Shown piece by piece: positions 17,170 through 26,621 of a stretch of DNA of 64,000 nt. The stretch is from assembly GCA_965227035.1 (NCBI GenBank), contig OZ245724.1:2604001-2668000 (forward strand), given 5' to 3'. Both the position numbers and the translations under genes were made by a program. Source of the stretch: CBDDFQ01 sp965227035. GTDB taxonomy: Bacteria; Pseudomonadota; Gammaproteobacteria; Burkholderiales; Burkholderiaceae_C. Position 1 is the first letter of the stretch; every line of letters begins with the position of its first letter. The notes beneath the pieces were generated by a model, which searched no databases, was not told the DNA's origin, and saw only the letters and a program-made list of their open reading frames with translations.

Positions 17170-18225
17170 TCAAAGAGGCGCGAGGATTTCCTCGCGCTTT
17201 TTCGTTTCTGCGCCGTTGTCGCCCGACTGTGCTGGATTCTTCAACCCAAGAATGTGTCGCGCATTGGTGTCGAGAATTTTCACGCGATCTGGCTCGGACA
17301 CGCCGGCTTCTTCCAGCATGCGAAGTGCTTCAGCGGGACTCCAGCAGGGGTAGTCGCTGCCGTACATGATGTGATCGACCCCGTAGTATTCGACCGCGAA
17401 CTTGATACCCATTCCGTGCGGCGACACCGTGTCGGTGTACATGCGCTTGATGTAAGTGCTCGGTGGCTTCGGCAGCTTCGCAGCTTTGGAGTTCTTGTCC
17501 ATGCGACCGCTCTGATAGGGCAACGCTCCGCCCGTATGCGACATCACGATTTTCAGGTTCGGGTGACGCTCCATGATTCCCGATAGAACAAGGCGATACG
17601 CAGAGACGCTCACGTCGATCACGCGGCCAAGGCTGGTGTAGAGCGCACCGTTGTATCCGTCGAGGATGTCCTGGAACATCGTGTCGGTCGGATGCAGGAA
17701 GATGGGAATACCGAGTTCTTCCACTCGGTCGTAGAACGGCTCCAGCCGTGCAACGTCGATGTTTTCTTCCGAGCCGATGCTACCGGGCATATTCACGCCC
17801 ATGAGTCCCAGTGTTCCGATGGCATGCTCCAGAACCTCGAGCGCCACCTTCGTGTCGCGCAACGGAATGGCGGCACTTGCCCATAGACGACCCGGATAAC
17901 GCTTCTGCGCCCAAGCCATTTCCTCGTTCCATTTCATCGCTGCTGCGCGACCTTCTTCGACTGGAATATCCGAGAAGTGAACCGAGAAAGGGCCGATGGA
18001 CGACACAACATCGACCTCGAATCCGAGCGTGTCCATGTGCGCCATCTGATCATCGAGATCGAACCATTCGGCGTTTGCCTTGAAGCGCGGCGGCACGCCC
18101 GCTTCGCGCCAATAGTCGTATCCGCCATTGGCGTTCTTGCGGGCACGCGGATACTCCTCGCGCTTGCAAAGCTCCTCGAAAACCGACCTGGGCCACCAAT
18201 GAAAATGTGAGTCGACGATACGCAT
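17170..18225 (-). CDS. Amidohydrolase 2 / ACMSD-like metal-dependent hydrolase
   Basis: A 351-residue TIM-barrel enzyme of the amidohydrolase-2 family (ACMSD and gamma-resorcylate decarboxylase relatives), cytoplasmic. Metal-binding positions are visible as Asp5, His7 and His9 (VDSHFHWW), the His of IFLHPTDT, the His of IVMSHTGGALPYQSGR and the Asp of MYGSDYP. The start at MRIVDSHF is supported by a near-perfect AGGAGG eight bases upstream and by the family N-terminus. The family hydrolyses or decarboxylates ring compounds and carboxylates. It is the last gene of an operon with MmgE/PrpD, M24-fold and HyuAB proteins, so it probably acts on a ring-opened or decarboxylatable intermediate. Confidence 0.88.
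   Translation of the reverse strand: MRIVDSHFHWWPRSVFEELCKREEYPRARKNANGGYDYWREAGVPPRFKANAEWFDLDDQMAHMDTLGFEVDVVSSIGPFSVHFSDIPVEEGRAAAMKWNEEMAWAQKRYPGRLWASAAIPLRDTKVALEVLEHAIGTLGLMGVNMPGSIGSEENIDVARLEPFYDRVEELGIPIFLHPTDTMFQDILDGYNGALYTSLGRVIDVSVSAYRLVLSGIMERHPNLKIVMSHTGGALPYQSGRMDKNSKAAKLPKPPSTYIKRMYTDTVSPHGMGIKFAVEYYGVDHIMYGSDYPCWSPAEALRMLEEAGVSEPDRVKILDTNARHILGLKNPAQSGDNGAETKKREEILAPL
17178..17202 (+). terminator. Rho-independent terminator inside the convergent gene's 3' end
   Basis: Stem GCGCGAGGA-TT-TCCTCGCGC followed by TTTTT, 75 bp after the Bug stop codon. On the other strand the same bases encode the last residues of the amidohydrolase. Confidence 0.8.
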
Positions 18226-18235
18226 GAGGCACCTC

Positions 18236-19558
18236 CTAGTGCAAAAGGTTTTCTTCGGGAAGTTGAGATGAAATCTGGTTTGCGCCGAGCATGTCCCGAA
18301 TGACGGACTCATCTTCGGCGTTGCCCAAAACGCGGCGGCATTTATCGAGCACATCGTCGGCATCGAAACCCAGCTCCGGATCACCCGGGCTGTTTCTGAC
18401 GAAGATCTCGCGGAATTGGCTTTCGTCATGCAATTCAACGACGAGGCGCGCGGCGTACTGCTGCGGATACAGTGCATCGAGCGAGGCGTCGGCCTTGACC
18501 GTCACCTTTTTTGCAAATTCGACGAGTGATGCATCTTCGGCAATCGAGTCACGCGCGACATCGTCGAGCAGCTCTGGTTTCAATGCGGTCAATGCAAGCT
18601 GCCATGGGGCACTCACCATGCTGGCAATGCGGCTGCTGCGGGCATCTTTGCGATCGATCATGGCGGCGTATGCGGTCGGCACCGACACCGCGATAGACGA
18701 GATGCTTTGGCTAGTCACGCCATCGTCTAAGAGCTGTCGCAAGCCGTGGATGGACGACAGCGCCTGTTTGGCCGAGCAATGCGGCTTGAAGCTGATTTCG
18801 TCGACAAGATTTCCGGTGCCGATCGACGTGATCCATTCGGCGTCTGCAGTTCCGGCGATACCTGCAACATTGTCCAGCCATGTTCTATCGAGCAATGCAA
18901 CGTCGCCATCGATCCCGTCCTGCGCAGCCAGGGCTGCAAGGCAACCGCGCCGAACCGCATCGCCGAAGATCATCCATCGCCCAGGGCGCTCGCCGGAAGT
19001 TTTTCCACCTGCGCCGGTGCACTGCGCGATTGCCATCGTCAATGCGTGACGCATGCGTGGCTCGGACAGCCCAAGCATTCGACCGGCAACCGCAGCGGCG
19101 CCAATCGGCGCGACAAGATAGCTGGGCCAAAGTCCACGACTCATGATCTTCGCGCCGCCACAGGCCATCGCAACGCCGATCGCAATTTCCTGGCCGACGT
19201 ACGCCGCATCGATTGCAAGCTCGCTATCTGCCATTGCCTGAAACGACGCACTATCGGTCAGGTGCCACACGACCGGAATCGATAACGCGGCCGATGTGAC
19301 ACAACTTGCGCGATGGATCGTGTCGATTTCCGAAAGCCGAAGCACCGAAGCATCGGCACAAATTCGCGTGAGCGGGGTGTTGCCATCGCGCAGAAAGAAA
19401 TCGTGAATCTGAGTGCCTTCACGGCTGCGTCGCGCAGCTTTGTACGAGATGACCGAGTCGGCCATTTGAAGCAGGATGCTCTCGCGTTTCGCGCCAGCCG
19501 AACCTCCCACCGCAAAAGCGGCAAGCGAGTCGATCAGGTACGACGGAGAGAGGTTCAT
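18236..19558 (-). CDS. MmgE/PrpD family protein
   Basis: A 440-residue protein of the MmgE/PrpD family, which includes 2-methylcitrate dehydratase and aconitate-decarboxylase-type lyases. Supporting segments are IDSLAAFAVGG at the N-terminus, GGAKIMSRGLWPSYLVAPIGAAAVAGRMLGLSEPRMRHALTMAIAQ around 130-175, and SFKPHCSAKQALSSIHGLRQLL around 258-280, where family members carry the KPY.SC/H substrate-binding motif. The likely reaction is a dehydration or decarboxylation of a tricarboxylate-like intermediate. It lies 3 bp from the preceding M24-like gene and 10 bp from the amidohydrolase. The substrate is not predictable from sequence. Confidence 0.85.
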   Translation of the reverse strand: MNLSPSYLIDSLAAFAVGGSAGAKRESILLQMADSVISYKAARRSREGTQIHDFFLRDGNTPLTRICADASVLRLSEIDTIHRASCVTSAALSIPVVWHLTDSASFQAMADSELAIDAAYVGQEIAIGVAMACGGAKIMSRGLWPSYLVAPIGAAAVAGRMLGLSEPRMRHALTMAIAQCTGAGGKTSGERPGRWMIFGDAVRRGCLAALAAQDGIDGDVALLDRTWLDNVAGIAGTADAEWITSIGTGNLVDEISFKPHCSAKQALSSIHGLRQLLDDGVTSQSISSIAVSVPTAYAAMIDRKDARSSRIASMVSAPWQLALTALKPELLDDVARDSIAEDASLVEFAKKVTVKADASLDALYPQQYAARLVVELHDESQFREIFVRNSPGDPELGFDADDVLDKCRRVLGNAEDESVIRDMLGANQISSQLPEENLLH

Positions 19559-19561
19559 CTT

Positions 19562-20611
19562 TTATCGACCGACTGTGAAAGGCATGCTCTTGAACCAATG
19601 ACCGTCCGGCAGTTCCAGATGCACCGAGAAAACCGCCAGGCTCCCAGCAGGAAGCCGGACCGGCTTGGCAACCCGGTTGCCGGCTATCACGGTGAGCGGA
19701 TAAACACCGACGCTCGATTCGACCGACCAATGCAAGACCTTGCCTGGATGGCCGGAAGGCAACTTGCCAGACGCGAGTTCGTCGCTCGCCATCTTGATTG
19801 CTTGCTCGAACCAGTTGTCTGCATCTGACCAAGTCGATGGCGGCGCGTCGTTCGAAAATGTTTTGGCGATGCGCACCCAGGCGCCCTTGTAAGCCATCGA
19901 CAACTCGACTGCATAGCGAGACCCAAGGTCCGCATTGCCTTCCATGCGAGCCAGCGCCGCGCCTGTCGACAGGTCGGGCACGATGCGTTGCAGCACTTCT
20001 TCCGCACCTGCACTTCGAGCGGAGGCCTCGATTGCGGAGGTAATGTCAGACGCGGTTTTCACGCCCGCCGGTATGGCGTTGAACGCGGCCACTGCGATCT
20101 CTTGCGCTCTAGCGGCGAGTGCGCGCTCCTGCTCATCCCCCGGCTGCCTTACCTTGGCGAACAGATCGCTGGCATCGACGATGCGCGGGCCAAACTCGGA
20201 TCCGATCAATGCCTCGGCGGCAGACCATGGCATGCCATCCAATCCGACGACCCCGATTTTTTGTCCTTCGAGGAGGTGCTCTTTCAAATAAGTCACCGCG
20301 CTCGCCCCGACCTTAGGTGCAGTGATGACGTCTTTCACATGCGCCACCTCACGAATCCACGGGTGGACTCGCTTGGTCAATGCGGCCAGCAACACTGGCA
20401 CGCCTTCGGGCAAAACGACAAGAATTGCTTCGCTCCAGTAAGGCAGGAAGTTTGCGAGCCATTGAGTCGCAGCGGGTTGCGCGAAAGACGAGTAAACCAG
20501 CACTGCGCCGAGTTGTTCGTTGCGCATGACATCTTGCAGACGAGCTACGCGCGCGTCGATGGCCGATGACGGCAGTTCTTCTTGAGACCAGTGGATGAGT
20601 CCGCGTCGCAT
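19562..20611 (-). CDS. M24/creatinase-fold protein, degenerate
   Basis: A 349-residue protein with a creatinase/prolidase-type N-terminal domain (RVARLQDVMRNEQLGAVLVYSS, then ATQWLANFLPYWSEAILVVLPEG) and a C-terminal half that only roughly follows the pita-bread fold. At the position where M24 peptidases have the two Asp ligands (GD.V..D....GY..D..RTF) it reads GSRYAVELSMAYKGAWVRIAKTF, so both are missing, and I cannot find the later His/Glu ligands. It is therefore unlikely to be a metallopeptidase. It may be a creatinase-like metal-free hydrolase or an inactive partner of the M24 protein encoded 14 bp upstream. A heterodimer with that neighbour is an attractive but untested idea. Confidence 0.65.
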   Translation of the reverse strand: MRRGLIHWSQEELPSSAIDARVARLQDVMRNEQLGAVLVYSSFAQPAATQWLANFLPYWSEAILVVLPEGVPVLLAALTKRVHPWIREVAHVKDVITAPKVGASAVTYLKEHLLEGQKIGVVGLDGMPWSAAEALIGSEFGPRIVDASDLFAKVRQPGDEQERALAARAQEIAVAAFNAIPAGVKTASDITSAIEASARSAGAEEVLQRIVPDLSTGAALARMEGNADLGSRYAVELSMAYKGAWVRIAKTFSNDAPPSTWSDADNWFEQAIKMASDELASGKLPSGHPGKVLHWSVESSVGVYPLTVIAGNRVAKPVRLPAGSLAVFSVHLELPDGHWFKSMPFTVGR

Positions 20612-20625
20612 TTTTTATTCCTGTT

Positions 20626-21729
20626 TTAGAGGGGTTCGGAAAACAGTTCACGCGAAGTCTTCGTCAGCACTTCGCAACCGGTTTCGGTCACCCTTACGAC
20701 ATCACCCAGCACGATATACCCGGCCACCGGGTGATAGGTATTGGGGTGAACGATGAGTGTCATGTTCGGCTCGAGCACCTGCTTGACGTCTTCGAGCACG
20801 TGCGGCCCGTCGACAAACAAACCCATGCCGTGACCGCGCACTCGTGTGTATTCGGAACTCACGTATTCGCCGAGTCCGTGTTTGCGAAACACATCGTTCT
20901 CCGCTTTGGCCACATCGCCATGCGTTGCGCCGGGCTTGACCGCGGCGATCCCCGCTTCGAGCGCTTCGGCATAAACCGCATAGGCGTCGAGTTGCGCTTT
21001 CGATGGCGGCCCCATCACCAGCGTGCGGCAGATCTGAGCGTAGTAGCCGTCCATGCATGGCGTGAGTTCGGTAGTAACCAGATCGCCCGGCTGAATCTTG
21101 CGTTCCCCTGCCGGATGCATGCTTCGCAACTCAGGTCCGCCCGATCCCATGATCATGAAGTTCTCGGGGCAACCTTGCGCGCGAAACCACGCTTCAAGAT
21201 CGGCGATCAATTCGAACTCGCGGCGACCTACGCGCGACGCTTTGCGAAACACCGCATAGCCATCGTCTGCGAGCTTGACGGCGCGCTCGACCGCGTCGGC
21301 CTCGGCCTTCGATTTGCGAACCATGAGCTTGTCGAGCATGGCTGTCGTCTTGGCAGTTTGACTTCCCATGGGACCGCGTGCAAATCGAAGCGGTGCAGCG
21401 TGAGTCGGTGCTAAACCGATGCGCTCGGCCTTGACGGATCCGATAGCGGCCTCCGCATCGTCCATGACGCTTGCAGACCAGGCCACGTCGATGCCCGGTT
21501 GCTCGGATGCGATACGTTCGGCTTCCATCGGGTTGTCGACGAAGAGCCTCGTCTTTCCATCCAGCGAAATTAGCGCAATCGAGCGCCCTTCCATGGGCGT
21601 CACGTCGATCGCATAGCGCATGTAGTCGCTACGCCATGCATCCCCGGCAAGCACGAGCATCTCGAGTCCCGCGTCGGACATTGCGCTACGCAGCCGTCCG
21701 GCGCGCTCGTCGCGAAGAGCCGCGCTCAT
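20626..21729 (-). CDS. M24/creatinase-like hydrolase lacking metal ligands
   Basis: A 367-residue two-domain protein of the M24 (aminopeptidase P/creatinase) fold. The N-terminal creatinase domain covers about 1-135 and the pita-bread domain about 140-360. His205 (RSMHPAG) and His300 (RGHGMG) are kept, but the five metal positions of true M24 peptidases mostly are not: Glu221 and Gln232 replace the two Asp residues, and His328 and Gly342 replace the two Glu residues. This matches the metal-independent creatinase side of the family, which cleaves a C-N bond in an amidino or carbamoyl compound. Its start overlaps the stop of HyuB, so a role in hydantoin- or creatinine-like amide breakdown fits. 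Confidence 0.8.
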   Translation of the reverse strand: MSAALRDERAGRLRSAMSDAGLEMLVLAGDAWRSDYMRYAIDVTPMEGRSIALISLDGKTRLFVDNPMEAERIASEQPGIDVAWSASVMDDAEAAIGSVKAERIGLAPTHAAPLRFARGPMGSQTAKTTAMLDKLMVRKSKAEADAVERAVKLADDGYAVFRKASRVGRREFELIADLEAWFRAQGCPENFMIMGSGGPELRSMHPAGERKIQPGDLVTTELTPCMDGYYAQICRTLVMGPPSKAQLDAYAVYAEALEAGIAAVKPGATHGDVAKAENDVFRKHGLGEYVSSEYTRVRGHGMGLFVDGPHVLEDVKQVLEPNMTLIVHPNTYHPVAGYIVLGDVVRVTETGCEVLTKTSRELFSEPL

Positions 21730-23486
21730 CGAACGACCTCTTTGGCGTCTGCACCGGATTTCACTTTCGACCGCGCGCTGTCTAGCGCTTTCTTTCCGTA
21801 ATCACGCTCTGCGCCTGCTGGCGTGATGTAGCCGTTTCGGTAATCCTGGTCGATCTCTTCCTGCGCACGCTCGCTGGCGTTGCCGTATCCACCTCCGCCG
21901 GCAGTCCAGAAAGTCACGGTGTCGCCTGCTTCCAGTGGGATGTTGGTTTCCTTTGTGACGTGGCGTTCCTTGCCGTCTTTCGTCACGATGGTCGAATCGT
22001 TTCCGCGACCCGACTCCCCACCTTCCAGACCCCAAGGCGGCTCGATGGTGCGTTCGAGGTTGATGTTGACCGAGCTCTTGCCGAGCGATGTGTACTTGAG
22101 TTCGACACCGAGACCTCCGCGATGCTTGCCCGGCCCGCCGCTGTCTTCGCGAAGCTTGTGGCACTCGACCAGGAACGGGTAATGAATTTCCTGCAGTTCG
22201 ACCGGTGTGTTGCGCACATCGCCCTGGCAGATCGAGACTGCGGAAGAAACGCCGTCGCCGGTGGGGCGACCGCCCCAGCCGCCGCCGAAGATATTCATCA
22301 TCACGTAGCGGGCACCGTTGTCTTCACGGTTTCCGTAGAACGAGCAACCGCCCATGTCGCCCTTGTGCGCGGCGGGAATGAAGTCCGGCAACGCGGGCGC
22401 GAGTGCGCGAAGAATCGTGTCGATCACCGTGGGCAATGCAATGCTCCACAAGCCGAGCGCAGCAGGTGCGCGGGCGTTGAGCATGGTGCCTTCGGGAGAT
22501 ATCAATTTGAGCGAACGGAAGCCGCCTTCGTTGACCGGTGCATGCGGCATGGTGAGGCACTTGAACGCCACGCGTGCAGCAGACAAGCCGCCCGAGTATC
22601 CGGAGTTCAACGGACCGGGAACCTGCTCGTTCATTTCCGAGTAATCGATGGTGAGCTCGGATCCCTTGACCTCGACAGTGACCTTGACCTTCAGCGGCAC
22701 ATTCAGGCGCCGTCCATCGCTGTCGAGTCGCGACTCTGCGGTGTAGCGGCCGTCGGGAATCCTCGATACGACTGCGCGAGCTTCTGCCTCGGCCTGATCC
22801 CACGAAGACGCGATGCAGTCGGTGACCGTTTCGACGGAGTACCGCGAATAGAGCTCGGACAGACGACGGCCGCCCAGATGACAAGCCGCGATCTGAGCGC
22901 GCAAGTCTCCTAGCGACGAATCCGGGAACCGCACGTTGTCGGTGATCATTTGCCACACGCCTTCATTGCGTTTGCCGGCGTCGTAGATCTTGATCGAGCG
23001 CATTTGCAGACCTTCATGGAAGATCTCGTAGGTTTGCACGCTGCCGAACCCGGTGCGCAGCCCGCCAATGTCGACCCAGTGCGCGCGGTTAGCTGCGAAG
23101 GCGACGACCTTGCCTTGATGGAAGCACGGCGTATAGACCACCACGTTGTTCAAATGCTGGCCGCACACACCCGCGTGATTCATGATGATCACATCGCCGG
23201 GCGAGAAACCTTCCAGGCCGTAACGATCGATGCCGTCTTTTACCGCCAGCCCCAAATCGGCCAGGAAAATCGGCAGGCCGCCTTCGTTCTGGCAGATCAT
23301 CTGGCCATCGGTATCGATCAGGCCGCAACAGAAATCGCGCACCTCGTAAATCATCATGTTGTAGGCCGACTTGCATAGCGCGAGAGCCATCTCTTCGGCA
23401 TACGCGATCAACGAATTCGTGACCACTTCCTGCGTGATCGGGTTGATCTTCTTGACCGCCACTTCTGCCTTGGTAATCGCGTTCAT
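21726..23486 (-). CDS. Hydantoinase/oxoprolinase B subunit (HyuB family)
   Basis: A 586-residue HyuB-type subunit. The N-terminus (ITQEVVTNSLIAYAEEMALALCKSAYN) and the segments VIIMNHAGVCGQHLNN, AANRAHWVDIGGLRTGFG and GGPGKHRGGLGVE are family hallmarks. With HyuA it forms an ATP-dependent enzyme that opens cyclic amides (N-methylhydantoin, hydantoin, 5-oxoproline) or, in related acetone/acetophenone carboxylases, carboxylates ketones. The C-terminus (GGGYGNASERAQEEIDQDYRNGYITPAGAERDYG) is the standard family tail. Both ends overlap neighbouring genes by 4 bp, implying coupled translation with HyuA and the M24-fold protein. Confidence 0.92.
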   Translation of the reverse strand: MNAITKAEVAVKKINPITQEVVTNSLIAYAEEMALALCKSAYNMMIYEVRDFCCGLIDTDGQMICQNEGGLPIFLADLGLAVKDGIDRYGLEGFSPGDVIIMNHAGVCGQHLNNVVVYTPCFHQGKVVAFAANRAHWVDIGGLRTGFGSVQTYEIFHEGLQMRSIKIYDAGKRNEGVWQMITDNVRFPDSSLGDLRAQIAACHLGGRRLSELYSRYSVETVTDCIASSWDQAEAEARAVVSRIPDGRYTAESRLDSDGRRLNVPLKVKVTVEVKGSELTIDYSEMNEQVPGPLNSGYSGGLSAARVAFKCLTMPHAPVNEGGFRSLKLISPEGTMLNARAPAALGLWSIALPTVIDTILRALAPALPDFIPAAHKGDMGGCSFYGNREDNGARYVMMNIFGGGWGGRPTGDGVSSAVSICQGDVRNTPVELQEIHYPFLVECHKLREDSGGPGKHRGGLGVELKYTSLGKSSVNINLERTIEPPWGLEGGESGRGNDSTIVTKDGKERHVTKETNIPLEAGDTVTFWTAGGGGYGNASERAQEEIDQDYRNGYITPAGAERDYGKKALDSARSKVKSGADAKEVVR

Positions 23487-25552
23487 TGCGCTTCCCCTTC
23501 GTTCAGTTTGATGTCGATGACGATGTGGCCGTGTTCGGTCACGCGCCCCTTGTCACCCGGGAAGATGACGGTTGTCGAATTGGGTTCTTCGAGGATTGCA
23601 GGGCCTTCGAAAGTGAATCCCGGCGCCAGGCCCGGACGCCACAAAATTCGTGCGTCGAGCGGCTCGGACGCATCTTCATAGATGACCTTGCGCGTCTGCT
23701 CGGGCTTGGCCATCTCGGGAACGAAAGGCTCCGCCAAAAACTTCTCGACGCTTTGGCCGGTGCGGGGCACCGACACCGTGAGTCGCAGGTTCGCCACTTC
23801 GATCGCTTCGCCAGCGGCCGCGTGCCCGTAGCGCATATCGTGCAAAGCATCGAAAGTCGCGCGCACTGCCGGGTCTGCGCTGATCAGTGCATCCGGATTG
23901 GACAGCGGCACCGTGATGCTGTGCTCCTGGCCGCGATACCGAAGGTCGACCGCATAAACGAATTGCGCGAGCTTGGCATCGAGTTCGTCTTCTTCGAGTT
24001 GGCCGCGCGCCGCGCCAGCCAGCTCATCGAATCCAGCCTGCACCAGCGTCGCATCGATCTTGCCGAACGGGCCGATAAGTGTACGAACCCAGTCCTGTCT
24101 CCACGGAGCGAGCAACATGCCGAGCGCGGAGAAATTGCCGGGCAACTTCGGAATGACCAGGCGTGGAATGTAGATCTCTTTGCACAGCGCTGCAGCATGC
24201 ACAGGGCCTGCGCCACCGAATGCGATCATGGTTGCATCGCGTGGATCGACACCTTTGCGGACCGACACCGCTCGAACCGCGAGTGCCATCGCTGTATCGG
24301 CAATGCGCACGACTCCCAACGCGGCTTCAGGTGTGGACATCTCGGTGGGAATACCGATTCGCGATGCCATCGCCTTGCTGCATTCGTCGAGTTGCAGCGC
24401 CATGTTGCCGCCGAGGAATCGCTGTGCGTTCAAGCGGCCCAAGAGCAGATTGGCGTCGGTCACTGTCGGTTCCGTGCCTCCGCGGCCGTAGCAGACCGGA
24501 CCGGGTTCGGCACCTGCGCTTTGTGGTCCGACGTGAACACCGCCAGAAGAATCGCGCCACGCAATGCTGCCTCCGCCCGCACCCACCTCAACGATGGCGA
24601 CCACCGGCAATTGCATCGGCTGACCGGTCGCATAGCCACCGATGTAGTAGCCCTCTTCGATAGCCGGCAAGCCGTCGGTAATCAGCGTCGCCTTGGCTGT
24701 CGTGCCACCCATGTCGAAACCGATCGCCTGCTTGATACCGAGCAGGTTGGCGACATGGCCCGCGCCTATCATTCCCGCAACCGGACCGGACTCCATCATC
24801 GAGACCGGCTCGTGGGAGGCGCGAGCGAGCGACATGCTACCGCCGTTGGATCGCATGATGTGGATCGCGCCGCCGAATCCGGTTTCACCCAGATGGGCGC
24901 GCAAATTGTTCAGGTAATTGCGAACGCGCGGGCCGACATACGCATTCAGCACCGTGGTAGATGTGCGTTCGTACTCGCGGAATTCACGAAGGATTTCGTG
25001 CGACAAGGTGACGAACAATTCCGGATAGACCTCGCGCAGAATTTTGCCGGCAGCAATCTCGTGCGCCGGGTTGGCATAGGCGTGCAGAAAACAGACTGCA
25101 ATCGACTCGATCGCATCTTGCTTGAGCTGTTTGCCCAATTCGCGCACCGCGTTCTCATCAAGAGGACGAATCACATCGCCCTTTGCATTCATGCGCTCGC
25201 TGTTCTCGAATCGAAGATAGCGGGGCACCAGCGGTTGCGGGCGCTGGAATGCAATGTCGAACGCCTCCGGACGATTGCCGCGACCGATTTCGTACACATC
25301 GCGAAAGCCTTCCGTTGTGAGCAAGGCCGTCATCGCGCCTTTGCGCTCGAGCACCGTGTTGATCGCCATGGTCGAGCCATGCAGAAACTCATCGAGTTCC
25401 GCAAGGCTGGTGCCCGACAACTCGAATGCCTTGGCCACTCCGATGGTCGGATTCGCGACCGTCGTGAGCGTTTTCGAGAGCACCAGTTCGCCCCCGCGAT
25501 AGCCCACCAGATCGGTAAACGTTCCGCCGATATCAACGCCGATTGAATTCAT
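23483..25552 (-). CDS. Hydantoinase/oxoprolinase A subunit (HyuA family)
   Basis: A 689-residue ATP-dependent HyuA-type subunit. The N-terminal phosphate-binding motif is IGVDIGGTFTDLVGY (3-17); the central ATPase motif GFDMGGTTAKATLI lies near 277. VEVGAGGGSIAWRD and RKGVDPRDATMIAFGGAGPVHAAAL are further family signatures. It phosphorylates the amide (or enolised substrate) that HyuB processes. It is the second gene after the Bug receptor in this operon. Whether the complex acts on a hydantoin or a different cyclic amide is not decidable from sequence; the creatinase-like neighbours favour an N-methylhydantoin-like route. Confidence 0.93.
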   Translation of the reverse strand: MNSIGVDIGGTFTDLVGYRGGELVLSKTLTTVANPTIGVAKAFELSGTSLAELDEFLHGSTMAINTVLERKGAMTALLTTEGFRDVYEIGRGNRPEAFDIAFQRPQPLVPRYLRFENSERMNAKGDVIRPLDENAVRELGKQLKQDAIESIAVCFLHAYANPAHEIAAGKILREVYPELFVTLSHEILREFREYERTSTTVLNAYVGPRVRNYLNNLRAHLGETGFGGAIHIMRSNGGSMSLARASHEPVSMMESGPVAGMIGAGHVANLLGIKQAIGFDMGGTTAKATLITDGLPAIEEGYYIGGYATGQPMQLPVVAIVEVGAGGGSIAWRDSSGGVHVGPQSAGAEPGPVCYGRGGTEPTVTDANLLLGRLNAQRFLGGNMALQLDECSKAMASRIGIPTEMSTPEAALGVVRIADTAMALAVRAVSVRKGVDPRDATMIAFGGAGPVHAAALCKEIYIPRLVIPKLPGNFSALGMLLAPWRQDWVRTLIGPFGKIDATLVQAGFDELAGAARGQLEEDELDAKLAQFVYAVDLRYRGQEHSITVPLSNPDALISADPAVRATFDALHDMRYGHAAAGEAIEVANLRLTVSVPRTGQSVEKFLAEPFVPEMAKPEQTRKVIYEDASEPLDARILWRPGLAPGFTFEGPAILEEPNSTTVIFPGDKGRVTEHGHIVIDIKLNEGEAQ

Positions 25553-25592
25553 ATGTTCCCTTATCTCTTTACTTCACTTCGCCGAGTTGCAA

Positions 25593-26597
25593 TCACTCCA
25601 GCTTGATGCCGGTGCGCTCGATCAATTGCTTGTATTCGGCCGATTCCGTGCGCAGAAAACTCGAAGTTTCTGCCGGGCCAAGCGCCATCGGCACATGACC
25701 TAGATCGGACAGCTTCGCCTTGATTGCAGGATCGGCCAGGATGGTTTTGATTTCCGCGCTCAGGCGCGACACGATCTTGGGATCGGTGCCTTTGGGCGCG
25801 GCCAATATCCACCAGTTACCGAAGACGAATTGCGGGAAGCCGGCCTCTGCGCTGGTCGGCACATCTGGCAGCTCGGGCATGCGCTGTTTGGCCATCACCG
25901 CAATCGGTTTGAGCTTGCCGGCCTTGATGAAAGGAGAGATGGCTGCGAGCGTAGGAAATGCGAGCTGCACATCGTTGCCCAGCATCGCCTGGATCATCGG
26001 AGGCGTGCCGCGATACGCGATGTGCTCGACCACGTTTCCATTGGCGAGCGAGAACGAGGCACCTGCCAGATGCGTAGGCGAGCCTGCTCCGGGGGACCCG
26101 TAGTTGAAGCGACTGCCTTTTGCGCTGATCTGCTCGGCCAGCTGCTTCATATTGGTCGCCGTCACGGCGGGCGACACCACGGCAATCAGCGGCGCGTTGG
26201 CAACGGCAATGACCGGATCGAGCTGCGTGACCGGATCGAAGGCGAGCTTGAACAGGTACTGATTGACTGCGAAGTTGGCTGTCGGCGCGAACAGAAATGT
26301 ATAGCCATCGGGCTGTGCGTTCACTACGTCGGCAGTACCGATGTTGCCGGCCGCGCCGGTGCGGTTGTCGATGATGAATCGCTGGTTCAGCTTGGCCTCG
26401 AGAGCTGGCGAGATGATGCGGAAAATGGTGTCGCCAACGCCGCCGGGTGCGTAGGGCGACACGATGCGAATCACCTGCTTGGAAGGCCACTCCTGTGCAT
26501 TTGCCTGAGCAGAAGCAAGCAAGGCAGATACACCCAAAGCGATGCAAACAAACGCATTGCCTCGAGGCCTTTTCAGGGTGGAAAGGGAAGCTGTCAT
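25593..26597 (-). CDS. Bug/TctC family periplasmic receptor
   Basis: A 334-residue binding protein with a Sec-type signal (FVCIALGVSALLASAQANAQ) and the family start EWPSKQVIRIVSPYAPGGVGD, followed by FIIDNRTGAAGNIGTADVV and QPDGYTFLFAP. It is the first gene of the operon containing HyuA, HyuB, the two M24-fold proteins, MmgE/PrpD and the amidohydrolase, so it very likely binds the substrate of that pathway in the periplasm. No permease is encoded with it. It is divergent from a LysR gene. Confidence 0.93.
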   Translation of the reverse strand: MTASLSTLKRPRGNAFVCIALGVSALLASAQANAQEWPSKQVIRIVSPYAPGGVGDTIFRIISPALEAKLNQRFIIDNRTGAAGNIGTADVVNAQPDGYTFLFAPTANFAVNQYLFKLAFDPVTQLDPVIAVANAPLIAVVSPAVTATNMKQLAEQISAKGSRFNYGSPGAGSPTHLAGASFSLANGNVVEHIAYRGTPPMIQAMLGNDVQLAFPTLAAISPFIKAGKLKPIAVMAKQRMPELPDVPTSAEAGFPQFVFGNWWILAAPKGTDPKIVSRLSAEIKTILADPAIKAKLSDLGHVPMALGPAETSSFLRTESAEYKQLIERTGIKLE

Positions 26598-26621
26598 CGA
26601 TGTCTCCGGTGGTTCTTTTTT

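Noticed and set aside
23486..25546. A 686-codon open frame antisense to HyuA
   Set aside because: It follows the codon structure of HyuA in reverse; its Arg/His-rich translation has no domain. Long antisense frames are common in GC-rich genes.
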